From the NCBI GenBank assembly GCA_016190985.1, contig JACPPI010000013.1:19858-83857 (forward strand): DNA of 64,000 bases, given 5' to 3'. Source of the stretch: Opitutia bacterium. GTDB taxonomy: Bacteria > Verrucomicrobiota > Verrucomicrobiia > Opitutales > Opitutaceae. Below, in pieces: positions 7,882-16,968 of this stretch. Numbering within the stretch: the first letter of the stretch is position 1; every line of letters begins with the position of its first letter. The translations under genes and the position numbers were made by a program. Under the pieces are notes generated by a model. That model had not been told where the DNA came from, searched no databases, and saw nothing but the letters and a program-made list of their open reading frames with translations.

Positions 7882-10304
7882 GGGGCGGAGGATGCGGACT
7901 TGGCCGGGGCGGTCAACAGCGCGAAGTCGGCGAGCAGGTCCTCGGCGTAGGCGGCATAGTCGTAGCGCCGTGCGTCCGCGCGGGCGGCCGCGGCGAGACG
8001 CTGGCGCAGGCCGGCGTCGGTGAGCAGGCGCACGAGGGCTTCGGCCAGCAGCGCGGCGGCGTCGGGCACGGCGTGGTCGAAGACCAGGCCGTTGTGTCCG
8101 TCGCGCACAAAGTCGGTGAAGCAGGCCAGCCGGGACACGACCGGCACGGCGCCGGCCGCCATCGCCTCGGCCACGGCGACGCCGAAGGTCTCCCCCTGTT
8201 CCGCCAGACTGGGATAGCAGAAGATTTGGATCCGCTGATAAACACCGGCGAGGGTGCGCTCGTTGAACTGGGGATCGAGCAGGTTGAAACGCGTGGGATT
8301 GATCGCGGTGGAGAGGCGTTGCTGCAACTGGCCGCGATACACCGCGCCGGAACCGCCGCGCGCGACATCGGACGGGCCGCAGAGCAGCAGCCGCCAGGGC
8401 GGCAACCCGGGCCGGGCGGCGAGCAGATGCAATGCGTCGGAGAGCAGACCGAGACCCTTTTCCTCATGGATGCGGCCGACAAAGCCGAGCACGACCTCGC
8501 CGGGATCCGCCGGGGGCAGGCCGGTCGGGACCACGCCGCTCCCGATGCCCAGCAGCCGCCAGTTTATCGGGTAACCGCAGACACGGGTGGCGGCACCCAG
8601 CCCGGGGTTCTCCGCCAGCACGCGATCGCGGACAAAGCTGCTCGCCGCGAGCACGCGGGCGATGCGCCGGTAGCGCCGATACTGGCCCTTCGGCATCCGG
8701 CCCGTCATGATCACGACGCGGCCGGCGCGGGGCTTCAGCCAACCGAGCCACACCGGCAGGGCGACAGTGTTCACCACGACGATGTCGGCGTCGGGCAGGT
8801 GGAAAAAAACGCGCCAGCTCCAGAGAAAATCGAGCAGCAGGTTGCGCCAGAGCCGGCGCTGGTGATCCCAGCCGGGCAGGCGGAGGTGCCGGATGCCGTC
8901 GCGCGTCTCATCGTCCGGGAAGTCGCGCCAGCGGCGGGATATCATCGTGACAGTGTGCCCGCGGTCGGCGAACTCGCGCCCGAGGTTGAACCAGGATTTC
9001 TCGGTGGAGCCGCCGCTGACCGGCGGCACGGGCAGGAAGAAACCGTTGACGATGGTGATGCGCATGAGTCGATTGACGCCCCCGGCTGATGTCAACCAAT
9101 AGTTGACATCAGCCGGGGGCGTCATGGTCAGGGGGGGCGGCAGGCTGGCGAGGGCGGCCAGCAGGCCGTCGCTGGTCTGCCGGTAGGTGTAGCCCGCCAT
9201 GGCGGCGAGGGCGTTGCGGCCGAGGCGGGCGACCTCATGGGCCGGGGCGCGGAGCGCGGCCTGCAACGTGCGGCCCAGCGCGGCGGGATCCGCGGCGGGG
9301 AAAACCCAGCCGGTCTCGCCGGAGCGGACAAGATCGCGTTGGCAGCCGACCAGGTCGGAGACGAGGCAGGGCACGCCCAGGTGCATGGCTTCGTTCACCG
9401 CGAGGCCCCAGGTCTCATAGTGGCCGCGCGAGGGCAGCGCGAAGATGTCGGCCAGCAGGTAGCGGGCGGGCATCTCGCTCTGGTTGGCGAAGGGCAGCAA
9501 GCGCACGCACGCGGCGGGACGGGTGGCGGCGAGGCTGGCGAGGCGGCTTTTCTCCGCGCCGTCGCCGACGAACACGAGCGCGTCCGCGGGCGTGGCGACG
9601 GCGAGAAAGGCCGCAAGCAGCTCCACCGGCTGCTTGGCCGCGGCGAATTTGCCGGCGAAGAGCACGACGCGTTTGCCGGCCAGGCCGAGCTCCAGCCGCA
9701 GTTGCCGGGCGGCGGCCTGCGCCGCGGGGTCTCCGGGAGCAAAGTGCTCCGCGTCGACCGAGTGCGGGGCAAAATGGAGTTTGCGGTCCGGCACCCCGAG
9801 GGCGCGGAAGTAATCCCGGTTGGCGGCGCCGACATAGGTGAAGGCGGCAAACTGGCGGTAAAGGAAACGCAGGCCGAGGCCGCGGAGAAACGGCAGGCCC
9901 GCGCGGCCGAGCAGATGCGAGTCGCCGCGGAAGAGGAGCGGCACGCCGCGCCGGCGGGCCCACCAGAGGGCGCGCTGGTGCGAGCGCCAGTTGTAGCCGA
10001 ACAGCAGCAGGGCGTCCGGCCGCCACGCGGCCAGGCGGGCGGTCAAGGCGGGATTGTCGAGGCCGCCGAAATGGTGCGTGCCGGGATCGCGCGCGACATT
10101 GGGCACGAACTCGGAATCGTAGCCGGAGAGAAGATCGACATCCCATTGAAAGACGGCGCCGAACTGCGGGTCGCGCCGGGCCGTGGCGCCGAATTCCCAG
10201 AGATAAAACACGCGGAACTCCAGCGGCGCGCGCGCGCGCAGCCAGCGGAACCACGGGCTGTAGTATTGCACCGGGTGCGAGAGGACGATGGCGAGGCGGC
10301 GCAT
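7878..10304 (-). CDS. Two family 4 glycosyltransferases fused in one open frame (probable single-base frameshift)
   Basis: An uninterrupted 808-codon frame holding two complete GT4 enzymes. The first (codons 1 to about 391) begins MRRLAIVLSHPVQYYSPWF and ends its donor domain at ETWGLAVNEAMHLGVPCL and a C-terminal helix. The second begins at Met414 (ATG at 9065), MRITIVNGFFLPVPP, and has TFGVAVAEAMAAGAVPVV near its end. Each half alone is a normal family length. Between them the coding strand carries CCG followed by a run of seven C and then TGACCATG. With six C the frame would stop at that TGA, giving TGA-CC-ATG, the junction found at 4757-4764 and 14536-14543. So these are probably two genes joined by a one-base insertion, slippage or an assembly error. 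The downstream gene could also start at 9125. Confidence 0.85.
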   Translation of the reverse strand: MRRLAIVLSHPVQYYSPWFRWLRARAPLEFRVFYLWEFGATARRDPQFGAVFQWDVDLLSGYDSEFVPNVARDPGTHHFGGLDNPALTARLAAWRPDALLLFGYNWRSHQRALWWARRRGVPLLFRGDSHLLGRAGLPFLRGLGLRFLYRQFAAFTYVGAANRDYFRALGVPDRKLHFAPHSVDAEHFAPGDPAAQAAARQLRLELGLAGKRVVLFAGKFAAAKQPVELLAAFLAVATPADALVFVGDGAEKSRLASLAATRPAACVRLLPFANQSEMPARYLLADIFALPSRGHYETWGLAVNEAMHLGVPCLVSDLVGCQRDLVRSGETGWVFPAADPAALGRTLQAALRAPAHEVARLGRNALAAMAGYTYRQTSDGLLAALASLPPPLTMTPPADVNYWLTSAGGVNRLMRITIVNGFFLPVPPVSGGSTEKSWFNLGREFADRGHTVTMISRRWRDFPDDETRDGIRHLRLPGWDHQRRLWRNLLLDFLWSWRVFFHLPDADIVVVNTVALPVWLGWLKPRAGRVVIMTGRMPKGQYRRYRRIARVLAASSFVRDRVLAENPGLGAATRVCGYPINWRLLGIGSGVVPTGLPPADPGEVVLGFVGRIHEEKGLGLLSDALHLLAARPGLPPWRLLLCGPSDVARGGSGAVYRGQLQQRLSTAINPTRFNLLDPQFNERTLAGVYQRIQIFCYPSLAEQGETFGVAVAEAMAAGAVPVVSRLACFTDFVRDGHNGLVFDHAVPDAAALLAEALVRLLTDAGLRQRLAAAARADARRYDYAAYAEDLLADFALLTAPAKSASSAP
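9074..9124. repeat. Perfect 23-bp inverted repeat with 5-base loop
   Basis: The left arm at 9074-9096 and the right arm at 9102-9124 are exact reverse complements, separated by CAATA. The GC-rich outer part (GACGCCCCCGGCTGATG) makes a very stable hairpin or cruciform. It sits in the linker between the two fused glycosyltransferases and is translated there as TPPADVNYWLTSAGGVN. There is no T-run, so it is not a standard intrinsic terminator. It may be an inserted palindromic element, a stalling structure or an attenuator within the operon. Confidence 0.9.
9131..9137 (-). other. Homopolymer C7 tract (slippage-prone junction)
   Basis: Seven consecutive G on the plus strand (C on the coding strand) directly before TGACCATG. 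Six C would end the first glycosyltransferase at the TGA; seven C reads through into the second; eight C would give a different stop a few codons later. Tracts like this are known sites of slipped-strand phase variation in surface-sugar genes of other bacteria. They are also common sites of sequencing or assembly error. Confidence 0.8.
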
Positions 10305-11755
10305 CAGAAACCGAAGAGACTGCGCAGGACCATGGGCAGGCCGAGGACGACGATCACCGCCTGCTCCAGCGACGACACCCAGGCGGCCATCGTCAGCTCG
10401 GCGTTGAAGGCCCAGGCGGTGAGAAGCACCATGAGCAGGCCGGCGAAGGAAAACATCGGGCTGAAGGTGGACCAGATCTGCAGCTTTTTCAGCCAGAAGC
10501 CCCAGAACACACCGAGCAGCATCGCCCCAAACAGCCCGAAATTGGCGTAGGCCTCGGTGAGCAACCCAAAGGCGATGGTGGTTGTGTTGGTGTCCTCCTG
10601 CTGCTGCAGGCCGTAGTAGATGGACAGCTCGTAGGTGGCGATGTGGGATTTGGGCTTGTCCGGCCAGAGCAGGCGGGGGACCAGTTGCGGCAGCACATAG
10701 CCGTAGGTCTTGCCATAGAGATAGTCCTGCCGCGCCGGCGTGCAGTCCACGATCAGGCAGAGCATGTGCATGAGCGAGGTGCGCTCGAGTATTTTCTGAC
10801 TGACCGTCTTGTCTCCGCTGGTCGGCTCCAGGCTGTAGCCGATCCATTCGGAGAAATAGGCGGGCAGCTGGCTGAAGGTCGGCGCGGGGTAACGCTCATC
10901 CCAATATTTGGTGCGCATCCGGGTCTTGCCGGTGTGCAGGAGCGCGAGGATGGCAAAGGTCGCGGCGATCACGAGCCAGGGGATGCGCTTGCCGCCGGAA
11001 ACATAGCCGAGCAGGCCGATGCCGATGAGGCTGATCGCGGCGATCAGGATCAGGCCGACGCTCATGAAGATCAGCTGGGGGATCAGGGTGCAGAGCAGCA
11101 CGGTCTTTTCCGTCCCCGTCAGTTCGCCGCGGCCCCAGCGCTGGCAGCTGATGAACGTGCAGAGGATGCTGATGCCGTAGAAGACGGCGCGCAGGATGCC
11201 CTCGAACTCGCGCGGCACCCAGCTGGTGAAGGCGCTGGCCCAGATGTAGCCCGTGGAGAGGATGAGCCCGTAGACGATGAGCTTTTCAACCTCGTTGGTG
11301 ACGAGAGACTCGCGCCAGAAAGAGGTGCGGCCCGGCACCCCCCGCACCGCAGAATAGGCGATTATGCCGCTAAGCTGGTAGAGCATGACCGTCAGGGCGG
11401 CCCGGGTGATGATCTCCGGCGCGTAAAGGGCGAGCTGCTCGCGGGCGTTGAGCACCGGCATGGCATACGCGTTGGCGCAGAGCATGAGAATGGTCTCGAA
11501 GACCGGAAAGCGGCTGCCACCCGAACGAGCCCAGAGCAACGACGGCAGGGCGGAAAGGGCGAACATCGCCAACCCCAGGATCAGATGCAGCGGGTCATCC
11601 ACCTTGGCGGTGTAGGCGAGGTAAACCAGGACGCCGCAGAGCAGCACCACACCCGTGAGGAACAATTTGCGCCCGCGCTGGGCGTCGGTGGGGCCGAGCA
11701 TGCCGTAATTCACGGGCGTCTCGTGCGGCAGGGGGATCGGACTGACGTATTCCAT
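10304..11755 (-). CDS. wzy: Wzy-like O-antigen/exopolysaccharide polymerase
   Basis: A 483-residue membrane protein with about eleven hydrophobic segments. The large central loop contains PRLLWPDKPKSHIATYELS, followed by TTTIAFGLLTEAYANFGLFG, the arrangement seen in oligosaccharide repeat-unit polymerases (Wzy), which lengthen chains in the periplasm. Wzy sequences are very diverse, so this rests on topology, loop motifs and context. I chose the ATG at 11755 (MEYVSPIPLPHE); a GTG one codon earlier is possible. The stop overlaps the next start as TGATG. The symbol is a functional label, not an orthology claim. Confidence 0.75.
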   Translation of the reverse strand: MEYVSPIPLPHETPVNYGMLGPTDAQRGRKLFLTGVVLLCGVLVYLAYTAKVDDPLHLILGLAMFALSALPSLLWARSGGSRFPVFETILMLCANAYAMPVLNAREQLALYAPEIITRAALTVMLYQLSGIIAYSAVRGVPGRTSFWRESLVTNEVEKLIVYGLILSTGYIWASAFTSWVPREFEGILRAVFYGISILCTFISCQRWGRGELTGTEKTVLLCTLIPQLIFMSVGLILIAAISLIGIGLLGYVSGGKRIPWLVIAATFAILALLHTGKTRMRTKYWDERYPAPTFSQLPAYFSEWIGYSLEPTSGDKTVSQKILERTSLMHMLCLIVDCTPARQDYLYGKTYGYVLPQLVPRLLWPDKPKSHIATYELSIYYGLQQQEDTNTTTIAFGLLTEAYANFGLFGAMLLGVFWGFWLKKLQIWSTFSPMFSFAGLLMVLLTAWAFNAELTMAAWVSSLEQAVIVVLGLPMVLRSLFGF

Positions 11756-11763
11756 GACCAAGT

Positions 11764-13032
11764 TCAGCCAGTCGCGGCCGCGGTGAGGATGGACATCTGT
11801 TTTTCCGCCACGGCGCGGGCGCTGTAGCGCTCCCACTCGGACGAGGCGACCGGGGCGAGCCGGCCGGCGGCCAGCTGGCGCAAGCGCGCGGCGGTTTCAC
11901 TGATCGCCGCGGTATTCGGTCCGGCGACCGGGAAAGTCATGCACGTTTCGCCCAGCGCGGCGAGCCGGGCCACCATCGCGCTGCCGGCCGGGGCGAGGGC
12001 AATGACAGGCCGGCCGGCGGCCAACACGGCGAGGATCTTCGACGGTGTGAAGGGCAGGTCGGTCGAGCCGAACACCAGATTGGCGTCCGCCTCCAGCGTC
12101 ACCTGCAAGGCCTCGAAGTAACGGAGCCGGGCGGGGGTCTCGTGGACGCAGCCGGCCAGGCCGTGCTTTGCGGCGAGCGCCAGCGTGGCCGGCTTCCCCT
12201 GCGGGGCATAGCTGGTGCCGAAGAAATGCGCCGAGACATGGAGCCCGGTGCGGCGCACCTCGGCCAGCGCGGCGAAAAGGATTTCGACCGCCGCCAGTTG
12301 GCCGGGGCCGAGCGCGCCGGCGAACGCCAGCCGCAGGCCACTCGCCGGCAACAGGGGAGCACGTGATTTCCAGGTGGCGCGCAGGCGGGCGAGGTCGGGA
12401 TCGGGCGAGCCGAACGGCAGCTCCGTGGCCGGCGTGGCGCGCAACCCGGGGTAGCGGGTCCGCAGGGTGTCGAGGTAGCGCTCCGACACCGCGATGATGT
12501 GCGCCGCGCCGCGCATGGTCCACCCTTCGAGCGCCCGGCCGAGGCCCTGGGCGAACTGGTATTTCCAGCCGCCCGGCGGGCGCGGCGCCCCGGGGCGGTC
12601 GTAGTAATCGCTGATCCAGGGGTCCTGCAGGTCGATCACATAGGGCGCGCCGCACAGCAGCTTCCAGAGCCGGCCGAGCGGGAGCACGACGAACATGGTG
12701 GTGGAAAAATAGACGACGTCGTGGCGGCGGCCGCGCAGCAGCCGGCGGCCCGCGAGGAAAAGGAACGGCAGCGAGCGCAGCGCCACGTTGTTGACGCCGA
12801 GCCAGCCGGTCCAGCGGCGCGACAGGCAGCGGGCGCGCACGACGCGCACGGCCCCGGGCACCGTGGCCGCGAGTTCGGGCTCGACCGGCGCGGTGGGCGT
12901 CGGGTCGGCCACGGTCAGCACGGTCACCTCCCAGCCGGCCTCCACGAAATACGGCAGCGCCACCCGCACGCGCTGCATGTCGGGCGCGTTGACGGGAGGA
13001 AAGTGCGGACTGACTATGAGCACGCGTTTCAT
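11764..13032 (-). CDS. Glycosyltransferase family 4
   Basis: A 422-residue GT-B transferase. The N-terminus MKRVLIVSPHFPPVNAPDMQ is the typical GT4 start, and PYVIDLQDPWISDYY is the conserved acceptor-side block. The C-terminal domain has LRLAFAGALGPGQ and the donor-binding FTPSKILAVLAAGRPVIALA. E-x7-E is weak here, so it belongs to the WcaI/WbuB-like side of the family. An 8-base gap separates it from the polymerase gene, and a 70-base gap lies between it and the methyltransferase upstream. Confidence 0.85.
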   Translation of the reverse strand: MKRVLIVSPHFPPVNAPDMQRVRVALPYFVEAGWEVTVLTVADPTPTAPVEPELAATVPGAVRVVRARCLSRRWTGWLGVNNVALRSLPFLFLAGRRLLRGRRHDVVYFSTTMFVVLPLGRLWKLLCGAPYVIDLQDPWISDYYDRPGAPRPPGGWKYQFAQGLGRALEGWTMRGAAHIIAVSERYLDTLRTRYPGLRATPATELPFGSPDPDLARLRATWKSRAPLLPASGLRLAFAGALGPGQLAAVEILFAALAEVRRTGLHVSAHFFGTSYAPQGKPATLALAAKHGLAGCVHETPARLRYFEALQVTLEADANLVFGSTDLPFTPSKILAVLAAGRPVIALAPAGSAMVARLAALGETCMTFPVAGPNTAAISETAARLRQLAAGRLAPVASSEWERYSARAVAEKQMSILTAAATG

Positions 13033-13102
13033 ATCACAGACGTGGCCAGATATCCGCGACGAAGCCGAGGGCGGGGCGGCAAACGATGAGGCGCGCGCCT
13101 GG

Positions 13103-13729
13103 TCACGCGTTGGCGGGGGGCCGGAGCAGCTTGATGTCCCAGGTCTGGCCGCGGTCGTTGGTCACGGTCGTGCCCGCGAAGACCCGGAGGCGCGCCTCGA
13201 CGCGGCGCCACTGGGCCGCCCAATGGCCGAAGCGGAAGTGCGAGATGACGACCGCGCCGCCCGGCTCGAGGAACGGCGCAAACGCCGCGACCAGCGCGCC
13301 GGGATCGTGGGCGTAGCCGATGCATTCGCTGAAGACGATGAGATCGAATTTCTCCGCGGGCCGCCACGTCTCGAAGTTGCCTTCGGTGAACTCGCACCGC
13401 GCGAGGTTCAGCGCGCGGGCCAGGCGGAGCCCCTCGGCCGACAGGTCGACGCCCAGATAGCGCCGGAAGGGGTGCGGCTGGAACAGCTGGGCGAGCCGGC
13501 CGCTGCCGCAGCCGAGGTCGAGGATGGCGGGATGGGGGTGCAGCGCGGTGACGTAGCCGACGACGACGCTCTGCCGGGGCAGCTCGGGCAGCGCGTGGAA
13601 GTGCGCCCACGCGCCGCTGCGGTATTCGCCGTCCATGGCGGCCCGGTCCGCCGGGCGGCCGTAGCCGGCGGGAGCCAGCAGGAATTTGTGGCGCAGGCGG
13701 GCGAGCAGGTCCTTGCGGAGAATCTTCAT
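13103..13729 (-). CDS. Class I SAM-dependent methyltransferase
   Basis: A 208-residue cytoplasmic protein with the S-adenosylmethionine-binding motif I ILDLGCGSGRLA at residues 69-80, the acidic end of strand 2 in LGVDLSAEGL, and the post-motif FDLIVFSECIGYAHDPGAL. It probably methylates a sugar or sugar nucleotide of the polysaccharide; the substrate is unknown. The start overlaps the deacetylase stop in an ATGA. Downstream are 70 bases with no gene and no clear terminator. Confidence 0.85.
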   Translation of the reverse strand: MKILRKDLLARLRHKFLLAPAGYGRPADRAAMDGEYRSGAWAHFHALPELPRQSVVVGYVTALHPHPAILDLGCGSGRLAQLFQPHPFRRYLGVDLSAEGLRLARALNLARCEFTEGNFETWRPAEKFDLIVFSECIGYAHDPGALVAAFAPFLEPGGAVVISHFRFGHWAAQWRRVEARLRVFAGTTVTNDRGQTWDIKLLRPPANA

Positions 13730-14538
13730 GGCGGTTTCGGGCCGGCGGGCGGCAGCGGGTGACGGAAGAAATATTCGGTGTCGGCGTGAAAGATGTTCAC
13801 GAGGTCCGCGGGCAGCGCCGCCGCCGCATCCGGGCCCAGCGGGGCGATCTGGGATTGGTAGCAGCGGATGGCATGCGCTTTGGCCTGGCGGTAGTCCTCC
13901 AGCGCCAGCTGGCGGCAGTCCGTGGTGGCGAGCCAGCGGCGGAGCAGCAGCAGCGGATTCCACCAGGACCACACAGGATACTGCCAGACATCGGGCCGGA
14001 GGCCGGTCCGGGAGAGGGCATCGGTGACAAAGCCGAAGGTCGCATCGTGCTCGCTGCTGCCGTCGGGATTGCACGGCAGGAAGATTTCCCCCGGGGCGAT
14101 GGACCCCAGCAGCGCGGCGAGCCGGCGGACCAGATTCTCCCGGTGCGCGGAGGTGATGGTGTTCAGGGTGCCGTCGGGCTCGTTCAGGAAGTGCACGGCG
14201 GAGCGCTCCACGCCGAGGTAATGCATGGCTTTCATGGCCTCGGTTGTGCGCAGGGCCGCGATGGCCGGCCGGTCGAAACGCGGATGACCGGGGTGGGAGG
14301 CGGAGCCGTCGGTGATGAAGATGACATGGACCGGCAGCCCCTCGTTGCGCTTGCGGGCGATGATGCCGCCGCAGGCGAGCGTCTCGTCATCCTGGTGCGG
14401 GGCGATGACGACGGTCGGGCTTTCGCCCAAGTGATAGGGCTGGCTCGTGAGATGGAGCAGGCCGCCGCAGAACTTGATGGCGCGGCGCCGGAGAAATTCC
14501 TTGGCGCGCTGGCGCGTGGATAGTCGGGGGGCGGCCAT
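13726..14538 (-). CDS. PIG-L/LmbE family zinc deacetylase
   Basis: A 270-residue member of the PIG-L family, which removes N-acetyl groups from amino sugars such as GlcNAc on lipids or small glycoconjugates. The zinc and catalytic motif PHQDDE is at residues 47-52, and a second metal histidine is in SSEHDATFGF. This would create a free amine on a sugar of the surface polymer. It starts two bases past the stop of the upstream GT4 gene (TGA-CC-ATG) and overlaps the methyltransferase start. Confidence 0.88.
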   Translation of the reverse strand: MAAPRLSTRQRAKEFLRRRAIKFCGGLLHLTSQPYHLGESPTVVIAPHQDDETLACGGIIARKRNEGLPVHVIFITDGSASHPGHPRFDRPAIAALRTTEAMKAMHYLGVERSAVHFLNEPDGTLNTITSAHRENLVRRLAALLGSIAPGEIFLPCNPDGSSEHDATFGFVTDALSRTGLRPDVWQYPVWSWWNPLLLLRRWLATTDCRQLALEDYRQAKAHAIRCYQSQIAPLGPDAAAALPADLVNIFHADTEYFFRHPLPPAGPKPP

Positions 14539-14540
14539 GG

Positions 14541-15764
14541 TCAGCGCAAGGCCGCGGCGACGGCGGCGAGCAGCCGCGGGGTTTCCCGTTCCCAGCAGAA
14601 TTCGCGCTCGGCGGCGGCGCGGGCGGCGAGCTGGGCGGCGCGGAGGCGGTCGTGGTCGCCGAGCAGCGCATCCAGCTTTTGCGCGTATTCCGCCGTCTCA
14701 TGCGCCGTGATGAGCAGCCCGCAGTCGGGGGCGGCCGCCATCACCTCCTGCTGGCCCGCCGTGTCGGTGGCGATGACGGCGAGCCCCGCGTTCAGGTATT
14801 GGAGGATTTTGTTCGTGATGGTGATGTTGCGGTTCAGGGGCCAGCGGGGCTCGAGCGCCAGCCCGATGTCGAACTCCGCCAGCTTGTCCGGCAGCTGCTC
14901 GGGGGTGACGAGCGGTATGAAATGCAGATCGCCCCGGCGGGCGGGCGGCAGCCGCCGGAGGAGCTTCTGGCGGTAGCCCGGGCGCTCGTCGCCGAGGAGG
15001 TAGACTTTGCTCGGTTGTTTGGTGCGGGCCCAGGCGGCGAAAAACAATTCCAAGCCGCGGCCGGGGCCGATGGTCTGGGAGAACCAGATGAAGCTGGGCG
15101 CGCCGGCCGTGGCCGGGGTGTCGGCCCGCGAGCGGGGCTGCAGCGGAAAGCTGTTGCGGATGACGATGGGCGGCCGGCACCGGTAGGCGGCGGTCAGGGC
15201 GTCGGCCATGCTCTGGGCCGTGGCGGAGGAATAGACGGCCTGCCGCAACGCGGCCTCCTCGGCGTGGCGCAGCAATTTGATGGGCCGGCTCTGCCGGTCG
15301 GCGTAGAGCAGATCCTCCGAATACCAGTCCTCCACGTCCACGGCCACGCGGCGGCCGTCGCGGATGAGATATTGCGCGGCCCAGATCGGGATCTCGGTGT
15401 GCACGAGGGTCAGGTCGGCGGGGAAGGTCCGCGCGAAGCGCAGCAGGGCCGACGCGGGGCCGAGAGTCTGGGCGGTCTCGACTTTGAACTCCCGGCACAG
15501 GCGCCGGGTGAGCCAGGTGGCGCTCCGTTGGAAAAAATCCGCCAGCCGGGCGCCGACGGTCTCGGCCGCGTAATCGATGGTCACGCGCTTGAAGGGCAGC
15601 CCACGCATCAGCTCGCGGTCCATGCGCTCGAACCGCTCCTGCACGGAGACGCTCATGACCGTGACGTCGTAGCCGGCGGCGCCGAGCGTGGCGGCCTCCT
15701 TCACCACGCGCGGATTGCGGCAGAGGTGGGCCGAGGTGAGGATGAGGATGCGGGGCGGCGGCAT
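14541..15764 (-). CDS. Glycosyltransferase family 4
   Basis: A 407-residue GT-B transferase. The N-terminus PPRILILTSAHLCRNPRVVK is the GT4 acceptor-side start, and VDVEDWYSEDLLYADRQ is distinctive. The C-terminal donor domain has SQTIGPGRGLELFFAAW and the conserved NKILQYLNAGLAVIATDTAG. The open frame extends about 50 codons further upstream, but that part lies inside the acyltransferase gene; the ATG at 15764 follows that gene's stop by one base. Confidence 0.85.
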   Translation of the reverse strand: MPPPRILILTSAHLCRNPRVVKEAATLGAAGYDVTVMSVSVQERFERMDRELMRGLPFKRVTIDYAAETVGARLADFFQRSATWLTRRLCREFKVETAQTLGPASALLRFARTFPADLTLVHTEIPIWAAQYLIRDGRRVAVDVEDWYSEDLLYADRQSRPIKLLRHAEEAALRQAVYSSATAQSMADALTAAYRCRPPIVIRNSFPLQPRSRADTPATAGAPSFIWFSQTIGPGRGLELFFAAWARTKQPSKVYLLGDERPGYRQKLLRRLPPARRGDLHFIPLVTPEQLPDKLAEFDIGLALEPRWPLNRNITITNKILQYLNAGLAVIATDTAGQQEVMAAAPDCGLLITAHETAEYAQKLDALLGDHDRLRAAQLAARAAAEREFCWERETPRLLAAVAAALR

Positions 15765-15765
15765 G

Positions 15766-16968
15766 TCAGTGGCGGGCGGGGCCATCGGCTTGGGCGCGCA
15801 GCCAGGGGTGGAAACGCGTCTCCAGCCACCAGGCGAGGGGGAAGATGAGGGCAAAGGCCAGCCCGACGGCGCCCAGCCCGGCGCCCGGCCCGGTGGCGCG
15901 GGGGAAAAGCCGGCCGACAAAAAGGAGGACGGGCATGTGCACCACGTAGAGGGCGTAGGAGAACGCGCCGACCGCGGCCAGCCGCTCGAAGCCCAGCCGT
16001 TGGGGAAGAAAGAACAGGACGGCGCCCGCCACGAGGTAGCAAGTGGAGAACGCCCAGCGGGCTTCCGCCGGGTTTTTGCCGGCGGCGAGGATCATCGCGA
16101 GGCCGATCCCCGCCAGACCGGCGGCCGCGAGATGCCAAAGCCGTCCGCCGGGCGCCTTCCGGCCACCCGCGAGGGCCACCGCCGCCACCGCCCCGGGCAG
16201 AAAAACCAGGTCATGGACGGGCAGGTAGGCCTTGTATTCATTGGGGATGCCCAGGCCGCGTTGGAGCAGGTAGACCGGCGCAAAATGGTAGATGCTCTGC
16301 AACCATAACAGGTGGGCGACAACGGCGCCCTCCCCCGGCGCCCCGGTGATCGCCGGTCTCCGGGTAAGCAGCAACCCGGCCAGCCAGAAGGCCGCGCCGA
16401 CCCCATGCGTGACAACGACGGCCGGCACCGGGGCCCACGCGGTGCCGGCCAAAGCGGCGAGCATTGATCCGGCGAGCGAGGGCAGCACCGTCGCCGGCCA
16501 GCGCCACCAGAAGAGGAAGCACAGGTAGAAGAGCGCCTCGTAATGCAGGCTCCAGAGCGGAATGTTGCCCGGGAGATTCGGCACGGCCAGAGGGTTGGTC
16601 GGGTTCGAGTCCTGCAAGAACGCCAGTTGACCGAGCAGCGTGGTCGGGCGGGCGGCCGGCACAGCCATCCACCCGAGCACGACTGCAATCAGGTAGATCG
16701 GGTAGATCCGGAGGAAGCGCCGCCAGCCATATTGCCGGACGGCGGGGGCGGACCAGGGCCGCTGGTTGGTCAGCCCGATGACGAAACCCGAGAGCACGAA
16801 GAACAGGAGCACGGCGGCGCGGTCGGCCTGCAGATAATAAAAATAGTCCCGGCCGGGGAACTTGGGCATCGAATCAAGACTGAAGGTGTGGAAGATGAGC
16901 ACGGAAAGCGCCGCCCATCCGCGCACACTGTCCAGCAGCAGGATTTTCTGTCGGGCGGCCTCGCTCAT
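15766..16968 (-). CDS. Acyltransferase family 3 membrane protein
   Basis: A 400-residue polytopic membrane O-acyltransferase, the second of this family in the locus. The conserved start ILLLDSVRGWAALSVLIFH lies at about residues 9-27, LLFFVLSGFVIGL follows, then RRFLRIYPIYLIAVV. About ten hydrophobic helices cover the rest. I chose the ATG at 16968, which overlaps the upstream GT2 stop as ATGA, over a longer frame that extends back into that gene. It likely decorates the polysaccharide with acetyl or another acyl group. Confidence 0.87.
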   Translation of the reverse strand: MSEAARQKILLLDSVRGWAALSVLIFHTFSLDSMPKFPGRDYFYYLQADRAAVLLFFVLSGFVIGLTNQRPWSAPAVRQYGWRRFLRIYPIYLIAVVLGWMAVPAARPTTLLGQLAFLQDSNPTNPLAVPNLPGNIPLWSLHYEALFYLCFLFWWRWPATVLPSLAGSMLAALAGTAWAPVPAVVVTHGVGAAFWLAGLLLTRRPAITGAPGEGAVVAHLLWLQSIYHFAPVYLLQRGLGIPNEYKAYLPVHDLVFLPGAVAAVALAGGRKAPGGRLWHLAAAGLAGIGLAMILAAGKNPAEARWAFSTCYLVAGAVLFFLPQRLGFERLAAVGAFSYALYVVHMPVLLFVGRLFPRATGPGAGLGAVGLAFALIFPLAWWLETRFHPWLRAQADGPARH

